Origin: Sanderia malayensis
Lineage: Eukaryota; Cnidaria; Scyphozoa; Semaeostomeae; Pelagiidae
Direction: 5' to 3'
NCBI GenBank assembly: GCA_013076295.1
Contig: RQOL01000660.1
Coordinates: 2,790,001-2,854,000 of the forward strand
Length of the DNA stretch: 64,000 nucleotides
This document shows, in pieces, positions 20,671 through 32,900 of the stretch. The notes beneath the pieces are model-generated. The model saw only the letters and a list, made by a program, of their open reading frames with translations. It did not search any database and was not told the DNA's origin. The position numbers and the translations under genes were made by a program. Position 1 is the stretch's first letter. Every line of letters starts with the position of its first letter.

Positions 20671-23329
20671 ATGGCCAGAAGATACTCCAATCTGAAACCT
20701 ATTCTTGTTGATTTGGAAACACCCGGATTAGTACCATATATTGCGGTGGGTTTGTCCTGGGTTCAGCTTATTTTTTTAGATTTGTGAAGATAAGTCCAAT
20801 TATTTTGTCTAGGGGCGCTGCTTTATCATGTTATTTGATTCATTAGAATTGAAATATAAATTTTATTGGTTTAGGTACTCACAAAAAGAGATGGCACTGT
20901 CAGAGATCTGATGGAAGAAATAGAAAGAACATATACAAGACTTTTTTCCCAATACAGGTATTCATATAATGTAAATTAACATGCCATCATAATCATGCAC
21001 ACCAAATATTTAATTAGACTGCTGCATGTTATTTGTCTGAATTTCTTCACAGTGCAGAAGAATTTCCCATTACCAGCTTAAGACGACGAGTAGATAATGG
21101 AAAACAAATGTTGCTACCTGCTTGGTATCCAATTGAACCGCTCTTGTCAGACTATGACTCAGTTATTATTGTTGCAGCCATTCCTCAATATCAAAGCAGT
21201 TCACTGGTGGTAGAGTGCTCAACTACCCTGGCCTTCAGTGAGCAAACACACAGTGCTGGAGGCATCTTAGCAAATAGTAGTATGATTGATCCCAATATCT
21301 CATCTAATGAAGCTGTTTGTCAAAGAAAAAGAAAACTTGATGATAATATAGTTCATCAAACATGTGCAGAGTCAGAAAGTGTCAATGAACAGAATGAAGA
21401 AGTGAGTGAACTTTGTGATCAGGAAAGTGTCAACTGTTTGCATAAAAGGGGAAAGAGAGGCAAGAGGAGAAGAAAGGAAAAAGAAGATGCCATTGACATT
21501 GCTGAAATCAAGGAGGACTCTAAGTTTTTAGCAGAAAAGACACAACAGGAAATGGCAGGGAAAGGAAATGAGGAGAGGAGCGTATCAAATAGACGAGAGA
21601 GAGCAGAAGGTAGTGAAGCACAGTCAGAAAAAGAAGGGAGCCTAAAATCAGATTGTAATAAGATTGGAAAGAAAAAAATCGCTACCAGCAATAAGAGTCG
21701 TAAAATTAAAGATGGACCTGAAAACAAGGAAAGTGATGAACAAACAAACCAATTAACGACTGTAATGGATAGTGAAATGAAACTGGATTTGAAGAAGGCA
21801 GAGGTTGGCAAGAAAAGAGAGGAAGATAGAATCGCAGAGATGGGTAATGTTAATAAGAAAGATGGCCTTGATAACCAACAGTCCTTCAAAGCTACTGAAA
21901 GTGATGTTAGAGATTTGCAAGAAAATAAGCAAAATAAAGAAGAACAAATGATAGAAGAATCAGCAACATGTGAGAAAAAGCTTAAGAAGAAACACAAGAA
22001 GAGACATCTTGAAAACATTGTTTTAGATTTGCATGGAAAAATGGAACATTCTGGTCTTGAAAATAATACTGTTGAAGATGCTTCAAAAAAAGGCAGTGAG
22101 GAGAAAAGTAAATGTGAAGAGGGTGAACATTCTCTGAGAAGCACAGAGCACAAATTCATTGCTCCGAAATCTGTGATGAATATGGACAGTGAAGATACTT
22201 CTTCGTCACATAGGTCTCCGCAGAAGAAGAAGAAAAAGAAGAAGAAGTGTTCATCTAAGGATAAAGAAGAGGGGAGGTCTGATTTTCAGACTGATTCTCA
22301 GAATGATGAAGATACAGAGTCAACAAAGTCATTGGAAGGAAGATCTGGGCTGAGTACTAGTGATCAAATTGTCAATGACCCTAATGGAGTTGAAGATGTT
22401 ACGTTAGTTGCTGGCAATGATACTACATTGGATAATTTTAAAGTTTGCAAGGAAGGAGACAGTGTTGCCAACAATGCAAAGGATGGTTCATTTTCTATAT
22501 TGAGCTCACAGATTTTAGACAAGGAAGATGATTGTAATGAAACACTATTGCCAGAAGCTATTGATGATACAGTGAATTCCAATATATTGCTGGATATGAA
22601 ATATGATGCAACATCTTCAACACAGAAGGAAAAAGCTTTAGTACAGAAGGAATTGTGTTCAGCAGAGGACAAAACATCTTCACCACAGAAGGAAATAGTT
22701 CCAGTGCAGAAGAATGCACCTTCAAGCACTGAGAAAGAATACAACACAAGATTGAAGAAGAATTCTACTAAATCTAATGGGAATACAAAGCAGAAAGGTG
22801 AATCAAAAACTGGTAAAGGAGACAACACATCAAAAAGACCTCATAAGAAAGATGGTGTAATGTTTGATTCCCTTTTGGAAGATGGTGAGTCGATTCTTCA
22901 TCTTTGAGGTTATTTTTTGTCAGTTACTTTGCAGTTAAGCCTGGGTGCTTGGAATATCCTTGAGAAATTAAGAAGTAAGTTCAGTGGAGGGGAACGTTAC
23001 TGCATGCATTCCTCTAGTTGACACACAAGGGAAATGGAAATGTTGCTACCATTAGTTGTTAGTTGTCAAATGCTACCAAGAACAGATGTTCTTGGTATTA
23101 TCAAGAAATTCAAAAGTTGACTGAGTTATTCAAACCTAATTGTATTTATTTTGATTGATGCAACTTGTGTGATATTTTTGCGATTTCAGTGTCTGTTGCT
23201 TCATCAAATTTCATAGCACGGCCAACAGCAAAGCAGTCACCTGGATCGTCATTGGTTCAAACGCCCATCAGTGGTTTTTTAACCAAAGCAGATCGCAAGC
23301 GATTTAATGGAAAAGTAAAGAAATTCTAA
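20671..23329 (+). CDS. Lys/Glu-rich nuclear-type protein, coilin-like N-terminus, copy 1
   Basis: Four exons: 20671-20745, 20875-20957, 21053-22884, 23190-23329; phases agree, 709 aa. The start is the first ATG (MARRYSNL) after a possible 5'UTR acceptor. Residues 10-115 look like a ubiquitin-like fold. They hold a VDL strand, DGTVRDLMEEIER helix, LLP turn and LLSDYDSVIIVA strand, reminiscent of the coilin N-terminal self-association domain (DL..., LLP..., RDND...V). The middle 500 residues are low complexity, rich in K, E, S and D, with KKKKK runs usable as nuclear localisation signals, and S/T-Q-K repeats near the end. The last exon encodes a small basic module ending FLTKADRKRFNGKVKKF. No Tudor-like C-terminus as in vertebrate coilin was seen. 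A nuclear or nucleolar scaffold is plausible; the family call is tentative. The gene is duplicated in tandem downstream. Confidence 0.75.
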
Positions 23330-24096
23330 GATGATAAAAATTTCAGGCTATTGATTTCAACAGTTTATTTTAATTACCATCAATTCTATATTAACCCCCC
23401 TTGGCGCTTAATATAGAATTTATGGTAATTAAACTTACATCAAGTATTTTGAATTTAATAAATTTTTGAAAACATGAAAAATTCCCAGAAAACTTGGGGC
23501 AGATATTTTGCTTATTGAGAAAACAAACAGATAATTATTGCACCAGGAGTTAAAAAAGGCTTAATTATGAAGGGAGCTTAAAAGAGAATTTACAACAAAT
23601 AGTTCTTCCTTGAATCAATTATTACTTTTTTATATGTTATTATAATTATTACTAAAGCTATAGTTATTATATGAATTTGTTTTGTTATTTAAAGAAAGAG
23701 TTCTTTTGTGCCGTATTTTTTGTATAAAATATCAATTCACATCTATATTAAATGCTGTTTTGTTTTGTTAAATATAAAATAATAATATATGCAATGTGCA
23801 ATGATAATAAATTTGATTTCTCAGTTGACTTCTAAGCATTCCAAGTACTTTTCAGATTTGTATTGAATTACTAAAGCTATAATTATTATATAACTTTGTT
23901 TTGTTATTTAAGAATGAGTTCTTTTGTGCCGTATTTTTTGCATAAAATATTAATTCACATCTATATTAAATGCTGTTTTGTTTTTTAAATATAAAATGAT
24001 AATATATGCAATGATAGTAAATTTGATTTCTCAGTTGACTTCTAAGCATTCCAAGTACTTTTCAGATTTGTATTGGATTGTAGAGCTCTGCTTGCA
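23330..24096 (+). repeat. 3' flank of copy 1 with a 219-bp direct repeat
   Basis: AT-rich. ACTAAAGCTATA...TTTGATTTCTCAGTTGACTTC occurs twice, at about 23,653 and 23,872, period about 219 bp. The same pair recurs after gene copy 2 (25,811 and 26,030). AATAAA at 23,806-23,811 could be the poly(A) signal. Confidence 0.75.
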
Positions 24097-24262
24097 ACTT
24101 TTTGCCAATTTCTAAACATTTGATGCAGAAAAGTCTGGCATTAGTTGCGCTCAGTGAGTGCGAATAAAATAATCATAAACATAGCAGAGGGTAGTTTCGA
24201 TCTACCGACCTCTGGGTTATGGGCCCAGCACGCTTCCACTGCGCCACTCTGCTCATATTTAT
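24097..24262 (-). repeat. isolated unit of the tRNA-iMet repeat
   Basis: One near-complete 195-bp-family monomer standing alone about 11.8 kb right of the array, between the two gene copies. Spacer and tRNA both match the array. Confidence 0.9.
24182..24253 (-). tRNA. tRNA-iMet (CAT), dispersed copy, intact
   Basis: Base-for-base array consensus, with an AAAA (TTTT on its strand) in the downstream spacer. Being intact outside the array, it may be independently expressed. Confidence 0.92.
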
Positions 24263-24296
24263 TTCCCACTTGCCAAATCGTGAATATGAGGCTCAG

Positions 24297-24304
24297 CGGA
24301 AGTG
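24297..24304 (+). promoter_or_regulatory. ETS-type motif CGGAAGTG upstream of gene copy 2
   Basis: Same motif and setting as in copy 1, about 150 bp before the start codon, in otherwise trimmed upstream DNA. Confidence 0.3.
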
Positions 24305-24455
24305 GCTTTTAGAGTGACAAGGAGTCCGGGCTCTTGGTTTGTTTAGCAGTGCCATGTGATGTGCCATGTGCCATGTGCTTCTGATTTGCCACTTTGCTTT
24401 GCTTTGAAATTTCAGACTGTTGGATATATTGCACTTGCAACGGAGACATTTGAAG

Positions 24456-25537
24456 ATGGCCAGAAGATACTCCAATCTGATGCCCATTCTTGTCGATTTG
24501 GAAACACCCGGATTAGTATCATATATTGCGGTGGGTTTGTCCTAGGTTTCAGCTTATTTTTTTTAGATTTGTGAAGATAAGTCCAATTTTCAATTATTTT
24601 GCCTAGGGGCGCTGCTTTATCATGTTATTTGATTCATCAGAATTGAAATATAAATTTTATTGGTTTAGGTACTCACAAAAAGAGATGGCACTGTCAGAGA
24701 TCTGATGGAAGAAATAGAAAGAACATATACAAGACTTTTTTCCCAATACAGGTATTCATATAATGCAAATTAACATGCCATCATAATCATGCACACCAAG
24801 TATTTAATTAGACTGCTGCATGTTATTTATCTGAATTTCTTCACAGTGCAGAAGAATTTCCCATTACCAGCTTAAGACGACGAGTATATAATGGAAAACA
24901 AATGTTGCTACCTGCTTGGTATCCAATTGAACCGCTCTTGTCAGACTATGACTCAGTTATTATTGTTGCAGCCATTCCTCAATATCAAAGCAGTTCACTG
25001 GTGGTAGAGTGCTCAACTACCCCGGCCTTCAGTGAGCAAACACACAGTGCTGGAGGCATCTTAGCAAATAGTAGTATGATTGATCCCAATATCTCATCTA
25101 ATGAAGCTGTTTGTCAAAGAAAAAGAAAGCTTGATGATAATGTAGTTGCAGAGTCGGAAAGTGTCAATGAAGAAAATGAACAAGTGAATGAACCCTGTGA
25201 TCAGGAAAGTGTCAATTTTAAGCATAAAAGGGGAAAGAGGGGCAAGAGGAGAAGAAAGGAAAAAGAAGATGCCATTGCCATTGCTGAAATGAAGGAGGAC
25301 TCTAAGTTTTTAGCAGAAAGGACACAACAGGAAATGGCAGGGAAAGGAAATGAGGGGAGGAGTGTATCAAATAGACGAGAGAGAGCAGAAGGTAGTGAAG
25401 CACAGTCAGAAACAGAACTAAGCCTAAAATCAGATTTTATTAAGATGGGAAAAGAAAAAAGTGCTACCAGCAATAAGAGTTGTAAAAGTAAAATTAGATC
25501 TGAAAACAAGGAAAGCGATGAACAAGCAGACGAATGA
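24456..25537 (+). CDS. truncated paralogue of the Lys/Glu-rich gene, copy 2
   Basis: Exons 24456-24530, 24669-24751, 24847-25537; all splice sites of copy 1 are kept and the frame is open for 282 aa. The N-terminal domain is nearly identical to copy 1 (K-to-M, P-to-S and D-to-Y changes among few). After ESDEQADE a stop is met, because a deletion of about 1.6 kb relative to copy 1 (about 21,750-23,385) removed the rest of exon 3 and exon 4. The 3' flank follows 8 bases later. No frameshift or internal stop is seen, so it may make a short protein with the putative self-association domain and a basic tail; a young pseudogene is the alternative. Confidence 0.6.
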
Positions 25538-26250
25538 AAGAGTTCTATATTAACCCCCCTGGGGGCTTAAAATAGAATTTATGGTAATTAAACTTACATC
25601 AAGTAGTTTGAATTTAGTAAATTGTTGAAAACATGAAAAATTTCCAGAAAACTTGGGGCAGATATTTTGCTTATTGAGAAAACAAACAGATAATTATTGC
25701 ACCAGGAGTTAAAAAAGGCTTAATTATGAAGGGAGCTTAAAAGAGAATTTACAACAAATAGTTCTTCCTTAAATCCATTATTACTTTTTTATATGTTATT
25801 ATAATTATTACTAAAGCTATAATTATTATATAACTTTGTTTTGTTATTTAAGAAAGAGTTCTTTTGTGCCGTATTTTTTGCATAAAATATCAATTCACAT
25901 CTATATTAAATGCTGTTTTGTTTTTTAAATATAAAATGATAATATATGCAATGATAGTAAATTTGATTTCTCAGTTGACTTCTAAGCATTCCAAGTACTT
26001 TTCAGATTTGTATTGGATTACTGAAGCTATAATTATTATATAACCTTGTTTTGTTATTTAAGAAAGAGTTCTTTTGTGTTGTATTTTTTGTATAAAATAT
26101 CAATTCACATCTATATTAAATGTTGTTCTGTTTTTTTAACATAAAATGATAATATATGCAATGATAGTAAATTTGATTTCTCAGTTGACTTCTAAGCATT
26201 ACAAGTACTTTTCGGATTTGTATTGCATTGTAGCTCTCTGCTTGTAACTT
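25538..26250 (+). repeat. 3' flank of copy 2, duplicate of the 23.4-24.1 kb segment
   Basis: Aligns with 23,379-24,096, including the odd ATTAACCCCCCT motif and the two 219-bp repeats, with small indels. It marks the right end of the tandem segmental duplication. Confidence 0.85.
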
Positions 26251-26535
26251 TCTGCCAATCTCTAAAAATTTGATACAGGAAAGTCTGGCATTAGTTGCGC
26301 TCAGTGATTGCAAAATAGCAGAGGGTAGTTTCGATCTACCGACCTCTGGGTTATGGGCCCAGGCCAGCACCCTTCCACTGCGCCACTCTGCTCACATTTA
26401 CTTAGATTTAATGCCAATCCAGTAATCCTCCCAATCTGCCAATTTGTAAAAACTTGATGCAGAAAAGTGTAGTATTAGTTGCGTTCAGTGATTGCGAACA
26501 AAGTCTTCGTAAATATAGCAATGTGTTGCGCTGAA
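26250..26535 (-). repeat. two degenerate units of the tRNA-iMet repeat
   Basis: A first unit with a tRNA at 26,316-26,392, then a second spacer whose tRNA is cut after about 6 nt near 26,520. Both are more diverged than array units. Confidence 0.8.
26316..26392 (-). pseudogene. tRNA-iMet pseudogene with 5-nt insertion
   Basis: 77 nt; a 5-nt duplication lies between anticodon stem and D-arm, plus one D-arm substitution. The anticodon loop and T-arm still match. Confidence 0.7.
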
Positions 26536-26857
26536 TTTTCGCAAATAAAGTTTCAGAAATACGTGATAGGAGCGAGTTTTTTTATCCTTGTTTTTTAGCG
26601 CATTTTTTGGATTTTAGTTTTTGATGTCCTGGAATAGCAATTTGTTGGAACGATAATTGAGAAACTGATTAACGGTCAGTGAATGTGATGAAATAATTCA
26701 GTGGGAGGCAGCGTTGCAAATTTCTTCTGGAATTAACACAAGTTTTTCATCAAGTGATTGCTGTAAAGCTTATCAAGGGCTTTATGCGCAGCAACGACCT
26801 TTGCGCCTCGCAGCTACCGATGCGTCGAGCAGCTCCCTTTGGGGGTTTGTGGAGAAT

Positions 26858-27210
26858 CAGGGGCGTCGCTAGAAATTTTTTTTGGGGGGTGTTAATGCTT
26901 TGGTTACCAAGTAAAATGTATTTTTTGAGTTATAGAATAATGAAACATTAAAGATGTTATTCTATCATTAAAGAGTTAAAGTTATTAAAGAGTTAGAATA
27001 TGCAATTAAAAGGCAAGGTTCTTAGCGAGCAATAATTTTAACAAAAATACAATCATCTCTACTGTCTATAATTCGTTTGTTCTTTCAGAACAAAAAGTGA
27101 ATACGTCTTCTCAGCCTGTAAAATTTAAAATCTGCCGAATTAACACCGGCTGCATCTAAAGCGTGGGAGGGGGTGTCGCAGCCCCTATACCCCCATGACT
27201 ACGCCCCTGG
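26858..27210. mobile_element. hAT-like MITE, 353 bp
   Basis: Terminal inverted repeats CAGGGGCGTCGCTAG / CTACGCCCCTG, flanked by TGGAGAAT (26,850-26,857) and GGGAGAAT (27,211-27,218), an 8-bp duplication with one mismatch. TIR type and 8-bp TSD are those of hAT elements. No transposase frame, so non-autonomous. Confidence 0.75.
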
Positions 27211-27218
27211 GGGAGAAT

Positions 27219-29873
27219 AAGAACCCTAGGTGTTGTTGTTTTTGCTCCAGTTGAGTGCGAACAAGTCCAATTTCGTTCCATTCCATTCCAGTTTGCGTCA
27301 ATGTAAACCCGATGAAAGAAATAGGTATCCTGCCCAAACGAGAAGATAAGAGAACAACAAGTGAAGCGTTAAAGAAAATAGGCCAAAAACATTGAGAAAA
27401 TCAATAACTTTAAAGCAAGTGCAACCAGTAATGATTTCTGTAGTATTAAATTTCAACAATACCTGCAATATATCTTTGAAATTCAATATTGCATGAAGGA
27501 TTAATTGTTGGTTGCGAATGCCTCAAAGTCAAAGAGAGCAAGTAAGAACTTTGCCCATAAAAAGCAATTTACATGAGTGCAAGGCATAATTAACTGCTGA
27601 ATGCGTAGGGGAATTGAATCAGCATTTTTATTATCCTCACAACGGGAAACCAAGAGTTGAAATAGAGCAATAAAAACAGAATAATGAGTTTTATTGAGTG
27701 CTCACCAATGGAGTATGACCAGCATGACAAATAAAGCAATTCAATTCAACGCAAGCGGAGTCAAACGTGTAGTTGAAGTGAACAGGAAGTAGAGAAGGAA
27801 ATCGTTTCATCACATTGATGAATGGTGAAGACAGATAGAGAAAGATCAGCATATGGATAAACAGATATTTGTCAGGCACCTGCGTTGTATCGAACCACTG
27901 TTGTTTTACAACGAAATTCCTTTGGAAATCTTTATTTTTCTGCGACTGTGTACTGGTAATTCCGTCCGTTAAGAGCAGTGAATATCTACTCGCAATTTAT
28001 TGTTTATCGCGCGCGGAAATATAAGGTTGTTCTGTGATGGGCAATACACAATGGAAATTCTAACTGTTGCAGATACTGGTTCGGTTTTTTAATGTAAAGA
28101 TTGCCGAAGCAAACAAGGAAATAGGTTTTATGAAATTATCTTCAGATTTTCGTCTCGCAATACTGGACGAATGTGGATATAACTATCGCCATTCTTCACA
28201 AATTTCAAGCATCTTGGTAAGTCTGTATTTTATTCTCACTAACATGACTTGTGACTTTCCACATGCCGATTATACAAGACCATGGATATCTTTATTATCT
28301 CGTAGCATCGATTCCCCCGAAACCCTGCATGTGACTGCGCTATGATAATTTTGCAACAAACATGGTAATGAAAATGGATAACGTTGTTTTTTTATAACCA
28401 CCAAAAGGTTTATTCTTCACCCTAAACAAAACAAACCGTGTTTATTGTTTCTGTCCTTGTCAACATGTTGAATAAGAATCCGACTTTCATAGTGGGCCTT
28501 CGGTCAAAGTCTATTTAACGGTTGTCGTTCCCTTTTTACTTGTATTTCAATATACATATTTAAAAAAATTCTACAAATTTGGGATTATTCTTATTTAGTG
28601 CAGTTTGTAAAATTCTAAAATATTCAGTTTACAACATATTTAAAGATATGTTGTATTTTTATGAATATTATAAGTATTAATTGATTTCGTGATTATAATA
28701 AATTAAAGAGATAATATTGATTTGATAGATGTATAGAAATGAATGAAAAAATAAATGAATACTAGCAGGTATATTTCATCAGTTAAACGTAATGTTAAGC
28801 TCTTCAAATTACTCAAAGGCTGGAATATTTTCAATGCATTATAATGATATCTCAAACAAGGGGTGCAGTTCAGTTGGGTGATTAAGTCCCAGTTGGCCTT
28901 TGTTTAATCAAACCACTGCAATGATCTCACTTCAATTACCTGCAGTTGCATGCAATAGCTCCAGAAATACTGTTAAAGTCCCCACAAATTAAACAATTGG
29001 GGTGGTGGGGAGGGTAGGTTGCTAAGGATGTAATTTTTAACCCTGTTCACCAGTTTATCAGATGCTAGAAAGCACTGAACCAAAGTAATATAAAATGCCC
29101 AAGCACTCTTTGGCAGAAATTATATTAACATTGTCACTATGGGAGAATTTGCCCCGTAAGGCCCCAGCCTGACTCCCATGGTAAAGAGAAAGTTTACCCC
29201 AGCTATGAGCTATTTTGGGAACCCGTTCACTTAAAAAATTCCTTAAAAATTGCTATGAATCTTTTTTGAGGTTTTTACCAGGTAGGAGACTTTGGGATAT
29301 AAATTTGGAATAATCACATTGCTATAAAATAGAGTTGTATTGGATTTTTTATGTGGCAAATACAGAAAATATTAAACTCTGTTTGAATCTTTTGTGCTAC
29401 AAATGAAGTCCCCATGAGCTGCCCGATGTCCAGCAAAATGCTACTCCATGAAGATTCAATCTGAACCAAATTTAAAAAAATCGTAATTATTAGCCATTGA
29501 ATAATTGTCCTCCCAGTACCACTGATTTTGAACACAAACTATCTTGTAGATATTTCCTCAAAACAAACACCATTTTTCGAATCAAGCCCAAGCCCTGTAC
29601 TAATAAGCTGATCAAAATTTCAGAATGCACTTAAAATGCAGTATATCAAATGTTCATCTTTTCCTGTTTATAATTTGAAACAATTTCAATAAGTATTTTT
29701 TGAACAAATATCAGTTAAGGCGCTTAGCCTCGTGACTATAAATCAACATCTAGTCAATTCATCTTCTTTGCATTATTGTTTGCCCTGCGTTGTATAAAAT
29801 TGCAATTGTCAACGTTATATCTCGATACGAAAGATATATCCTTTAGTTTTCAATCTAATTTTGGTTTTTTCAG
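27219..29873. other. intergenic region before RASGRF
   Basis: No protein family recognised on either strand. An open stretch at 28,067-28,216 ends in a good donor (CTTGGTAAGT) and might be a 5' non-coding or alternative first exon. Nothing else stands out. Confidence 0.4.
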
Positions 29874-29933
29874 GCGAATAACTTGAGATGGTCGTGTTGA
29901 GAAAAACAAAGTATAGTTTATAGAGTCGACAAG
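29874..29933 (+). promoter_or_regulatory. RASGRF 5'UTR with an 11-codon uORF
   Basis: A strong acceptor (TTTTTTCAG, 29,865-29,873) starts an exon whose first ATG (29,888) opens an 11-codon frame stopping at 29,923, 10 nt before the main ATG. An upstream non-coding exon is implied. Confidence 0.45.
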
Positions 29934-32900
29934 ATGCGCTTCAACGAGGATCAGTTTTCATTTTTGGCTTCGAAGGCCAGAGATTATGCCGTGAAGAGAG
30001 GCTACTTGTACAAGAAAAGTGGTAAGCGACAAAATACCGAATCACAAGGTGTGAGATTGCAGAAAAGATGGTATGCATTGCATTACAATTTGATGTTTTA
30101 TTACGAACACGAAACATCCTCAAAGGCAATCGGCGTGATTTTGATCGAGAGATCCGTTTGTCGAAGATATCCTGATCCTAAAATTGTAAGTATATCTTAT
30201 TTCATTTGCAAGGATCACGTTTTCTCCACAAAAATCTCATTTTGTAAACAAATGCATTTTTGGTATTCAAACTGCAAAAGGGATATCGAAATCGCAGGGA
30301 TATAAAAAGGAATGAAATATAGAATCAACAAACTCTGGTTACTTGAAAATCTTCAAAACAAACCCGAATAGCATGCAGGGCCTGCCTTTGCAAGACTCGA
30401 ATTACTATTGAAATTTGTAATTGAACAACCAATTCAAAATGCCGAAAGCTAATAGAAATATGATGATAATCAAATGTAAATAAGTAGAATGTCGAAAGTA
30501 ATAAGTATTTCCTTGTTGGCCAGCTGTTTTATTTCAATATTATTCCCGTTCTTATTTTGTCTGCCAATTCTTTCCTCCGAAGATCAAGCCCTGGCATTTT
30601 CTCAGATTATCTCACCTCCCATATATCGACGAAATTTCAAACAAAATATCGCAGTAACTGTTTATATTTGTTTTCTGATATGATATTTGCTGTGATATAA
30701 GCCAAAAAGCTTAATTTTCTGTTTACTTTTAATTGTTTTTTGGAAGAGAATATCTCGTGTTGTATTACCTTGTGAGAAAAAGTTTCTCGTGAACTCATTT
30801 CATGTCACTTGGCAATTTGATATCATCCTAGCAATTTTCGAGTCTTTTTTGTGTTAAATATTGCTATATTTCATTTATGGGACTAACATACAAATAAAAA
30901 ATTGAAAGTCTTTATTGTAAGTGATTTATGGACAGTGCTACTCATTTCTTCTCGAACTTCTATGTGTATGTGGCCTCACTTCTGTAACTTCTTTCACTCG
31001 CTTGCATGTTTAGAAACAACTATATTATATTTTTATCTTTCATTTGACTCGTGAGTATATTTTTGTTTACAGTGTGGTTTTATAATTGGAGGGGAAAGCG
31101 ATGAACATCGACAATTTATGTTTGTTGCCACAAACGAAGACGAATGCAATGAATGGATTGAGGCCATCAATGAATCAAGGTAAACAAATCATTTTCATCC
31201 ACGCGCGAAAAAACTCTAAACCCAGTGGGCCAACAACGTTGCTACAATAATAATTAATTATTATATTATTAAGCACGAGTTTATCGAGGAAGCCCACGCC
31301 ATCTTTTTTATGACTGGAAAATGCTTTGTTTCGTATTTGTTATTGCTTGAAAAACATCTCTAACTTTAAAAATGACCTCACATAGCCGGAGGAGAGATTT
31401 CATTCTTCACTGCGAGTTGAGTTGTTTAAAATAAAGAATGCAATTTGTTTTTTATAAGGAACGTAATATTCTAAAATGAGATAAATTGCAATTAAAAATA
31501 TATATGAGCTATGCAAGGAAGTGTCTCCAGAGCTACACGAAGTGGGCTGCATCTGCATGACAATAAATTCACTCATCATTTGAGATTCAGAAAGAGGAAA
31601 TGGGGTAAAAACATGGCTTGTTTCAACTCAGAAAAATCCCCCTCACTTGCTCGATATTTAGCCCGAATTCAGTACAAAATTATCTAATACGAAGTCAAAT
31701 GAATTTCAGCTGGACATGAAATTTATAAGATTCAAGAGCCTGATTTGTATTGAGAAAGTTAAAATATTATTCATCTCGAAGAACGAAAACATGCCATGCT
31801 GTAAAATGTAGCTGAAACCCAGCGAGCTGGCCGCGAAAAATATCCTTAACCGCAATGAAGTTGGTTGTTATTTTGAGTTGCAACTTTTTTATCTTCTAAA
31901 TGGAGTAATATTTGCACTTGTTACGACCTGAGACTGGAATCTTAATATGGTTTAACTTTCATATCACCATAGTTGTGCTCGTGAAATTTTGATTATCCTG
32001 TTGGATATAAGGTGCTAATTCATACAGTTTGTATACAAAGATGGACTTACCTCACTGCATGTGAGAAACCCGCATAACGAAGCATTTTATTGTGTTTTTC
32101 AACAGCGGTGAAGGCCTGAGGGCAAGAAATGCAGAGTACAAGAACAAAATTGAAGAACTTGAATCTCAAGTAATACGAGAGAAGCAAGCTAAAGAAAGGC
32201 TACAGAGGGAATGCGCGGACCAATGGTCGCAAGTTGCTAGACTCAAGTTTGAGGTAAACACTTGCAGATATTTCTGTAAATTGGTTGAATTTAATTAAAA
32301 CTTGAATGGGATACACGTTTTTTTCATATGACTTGTTTATTAGAAACTAGCACTAGATGGCCAAAAATTTAAGAAACTTTAGTATTAGCCGCAAGAATAA
32401 CTAAGAAACTGTAAATTTTCCATCTTTATGAAAGAGTTCATTTGACTTTAATTTATGCACAGCATGATCTCAATGCCAAATGTTTTGTTAATTTTTATTT
32501 AGGTAAGACTGTAGTTTTTATTCTGCACCGGTTTTTGTTGACGATCTGAGAAATGTCCAGCTCCAAAATATTAATACAGAAATATTAAGTCCCAAAAGAA
32601 ACCAATTAAGAAATATCAAGTCCCAGAGCGCCAAAATTTCCACCCCAAATTAAAAACTTTTTAAAAAGTCGATCCAAGTTTCTTGTGATATAAAAAACGT
32701 TTCGCTAACTCTGTTATCCAAATTCTTTCCAATCACATAATTCTCAATTTGTGTGGATTTTATATTTAAAACTCGTAGTATTATTAACTAATCTACATAG
32801 CGAAACTCCTCAATTTCTGTCAGCTAATTTATTGTTATTTCTTCCCTTCAGGTCAGTGGTTTGAGAGACAAAAGCACAATTAATCGCATGAGCAACCGTC

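Noticed and set aside
21419..22159. 246-aa antisense frame across the Lys/Glu-rich exon
   Set aside because: Shadow of the K/E-rich sense codons (gives L/F/S-rich strings); splice structure supports the plus strand.
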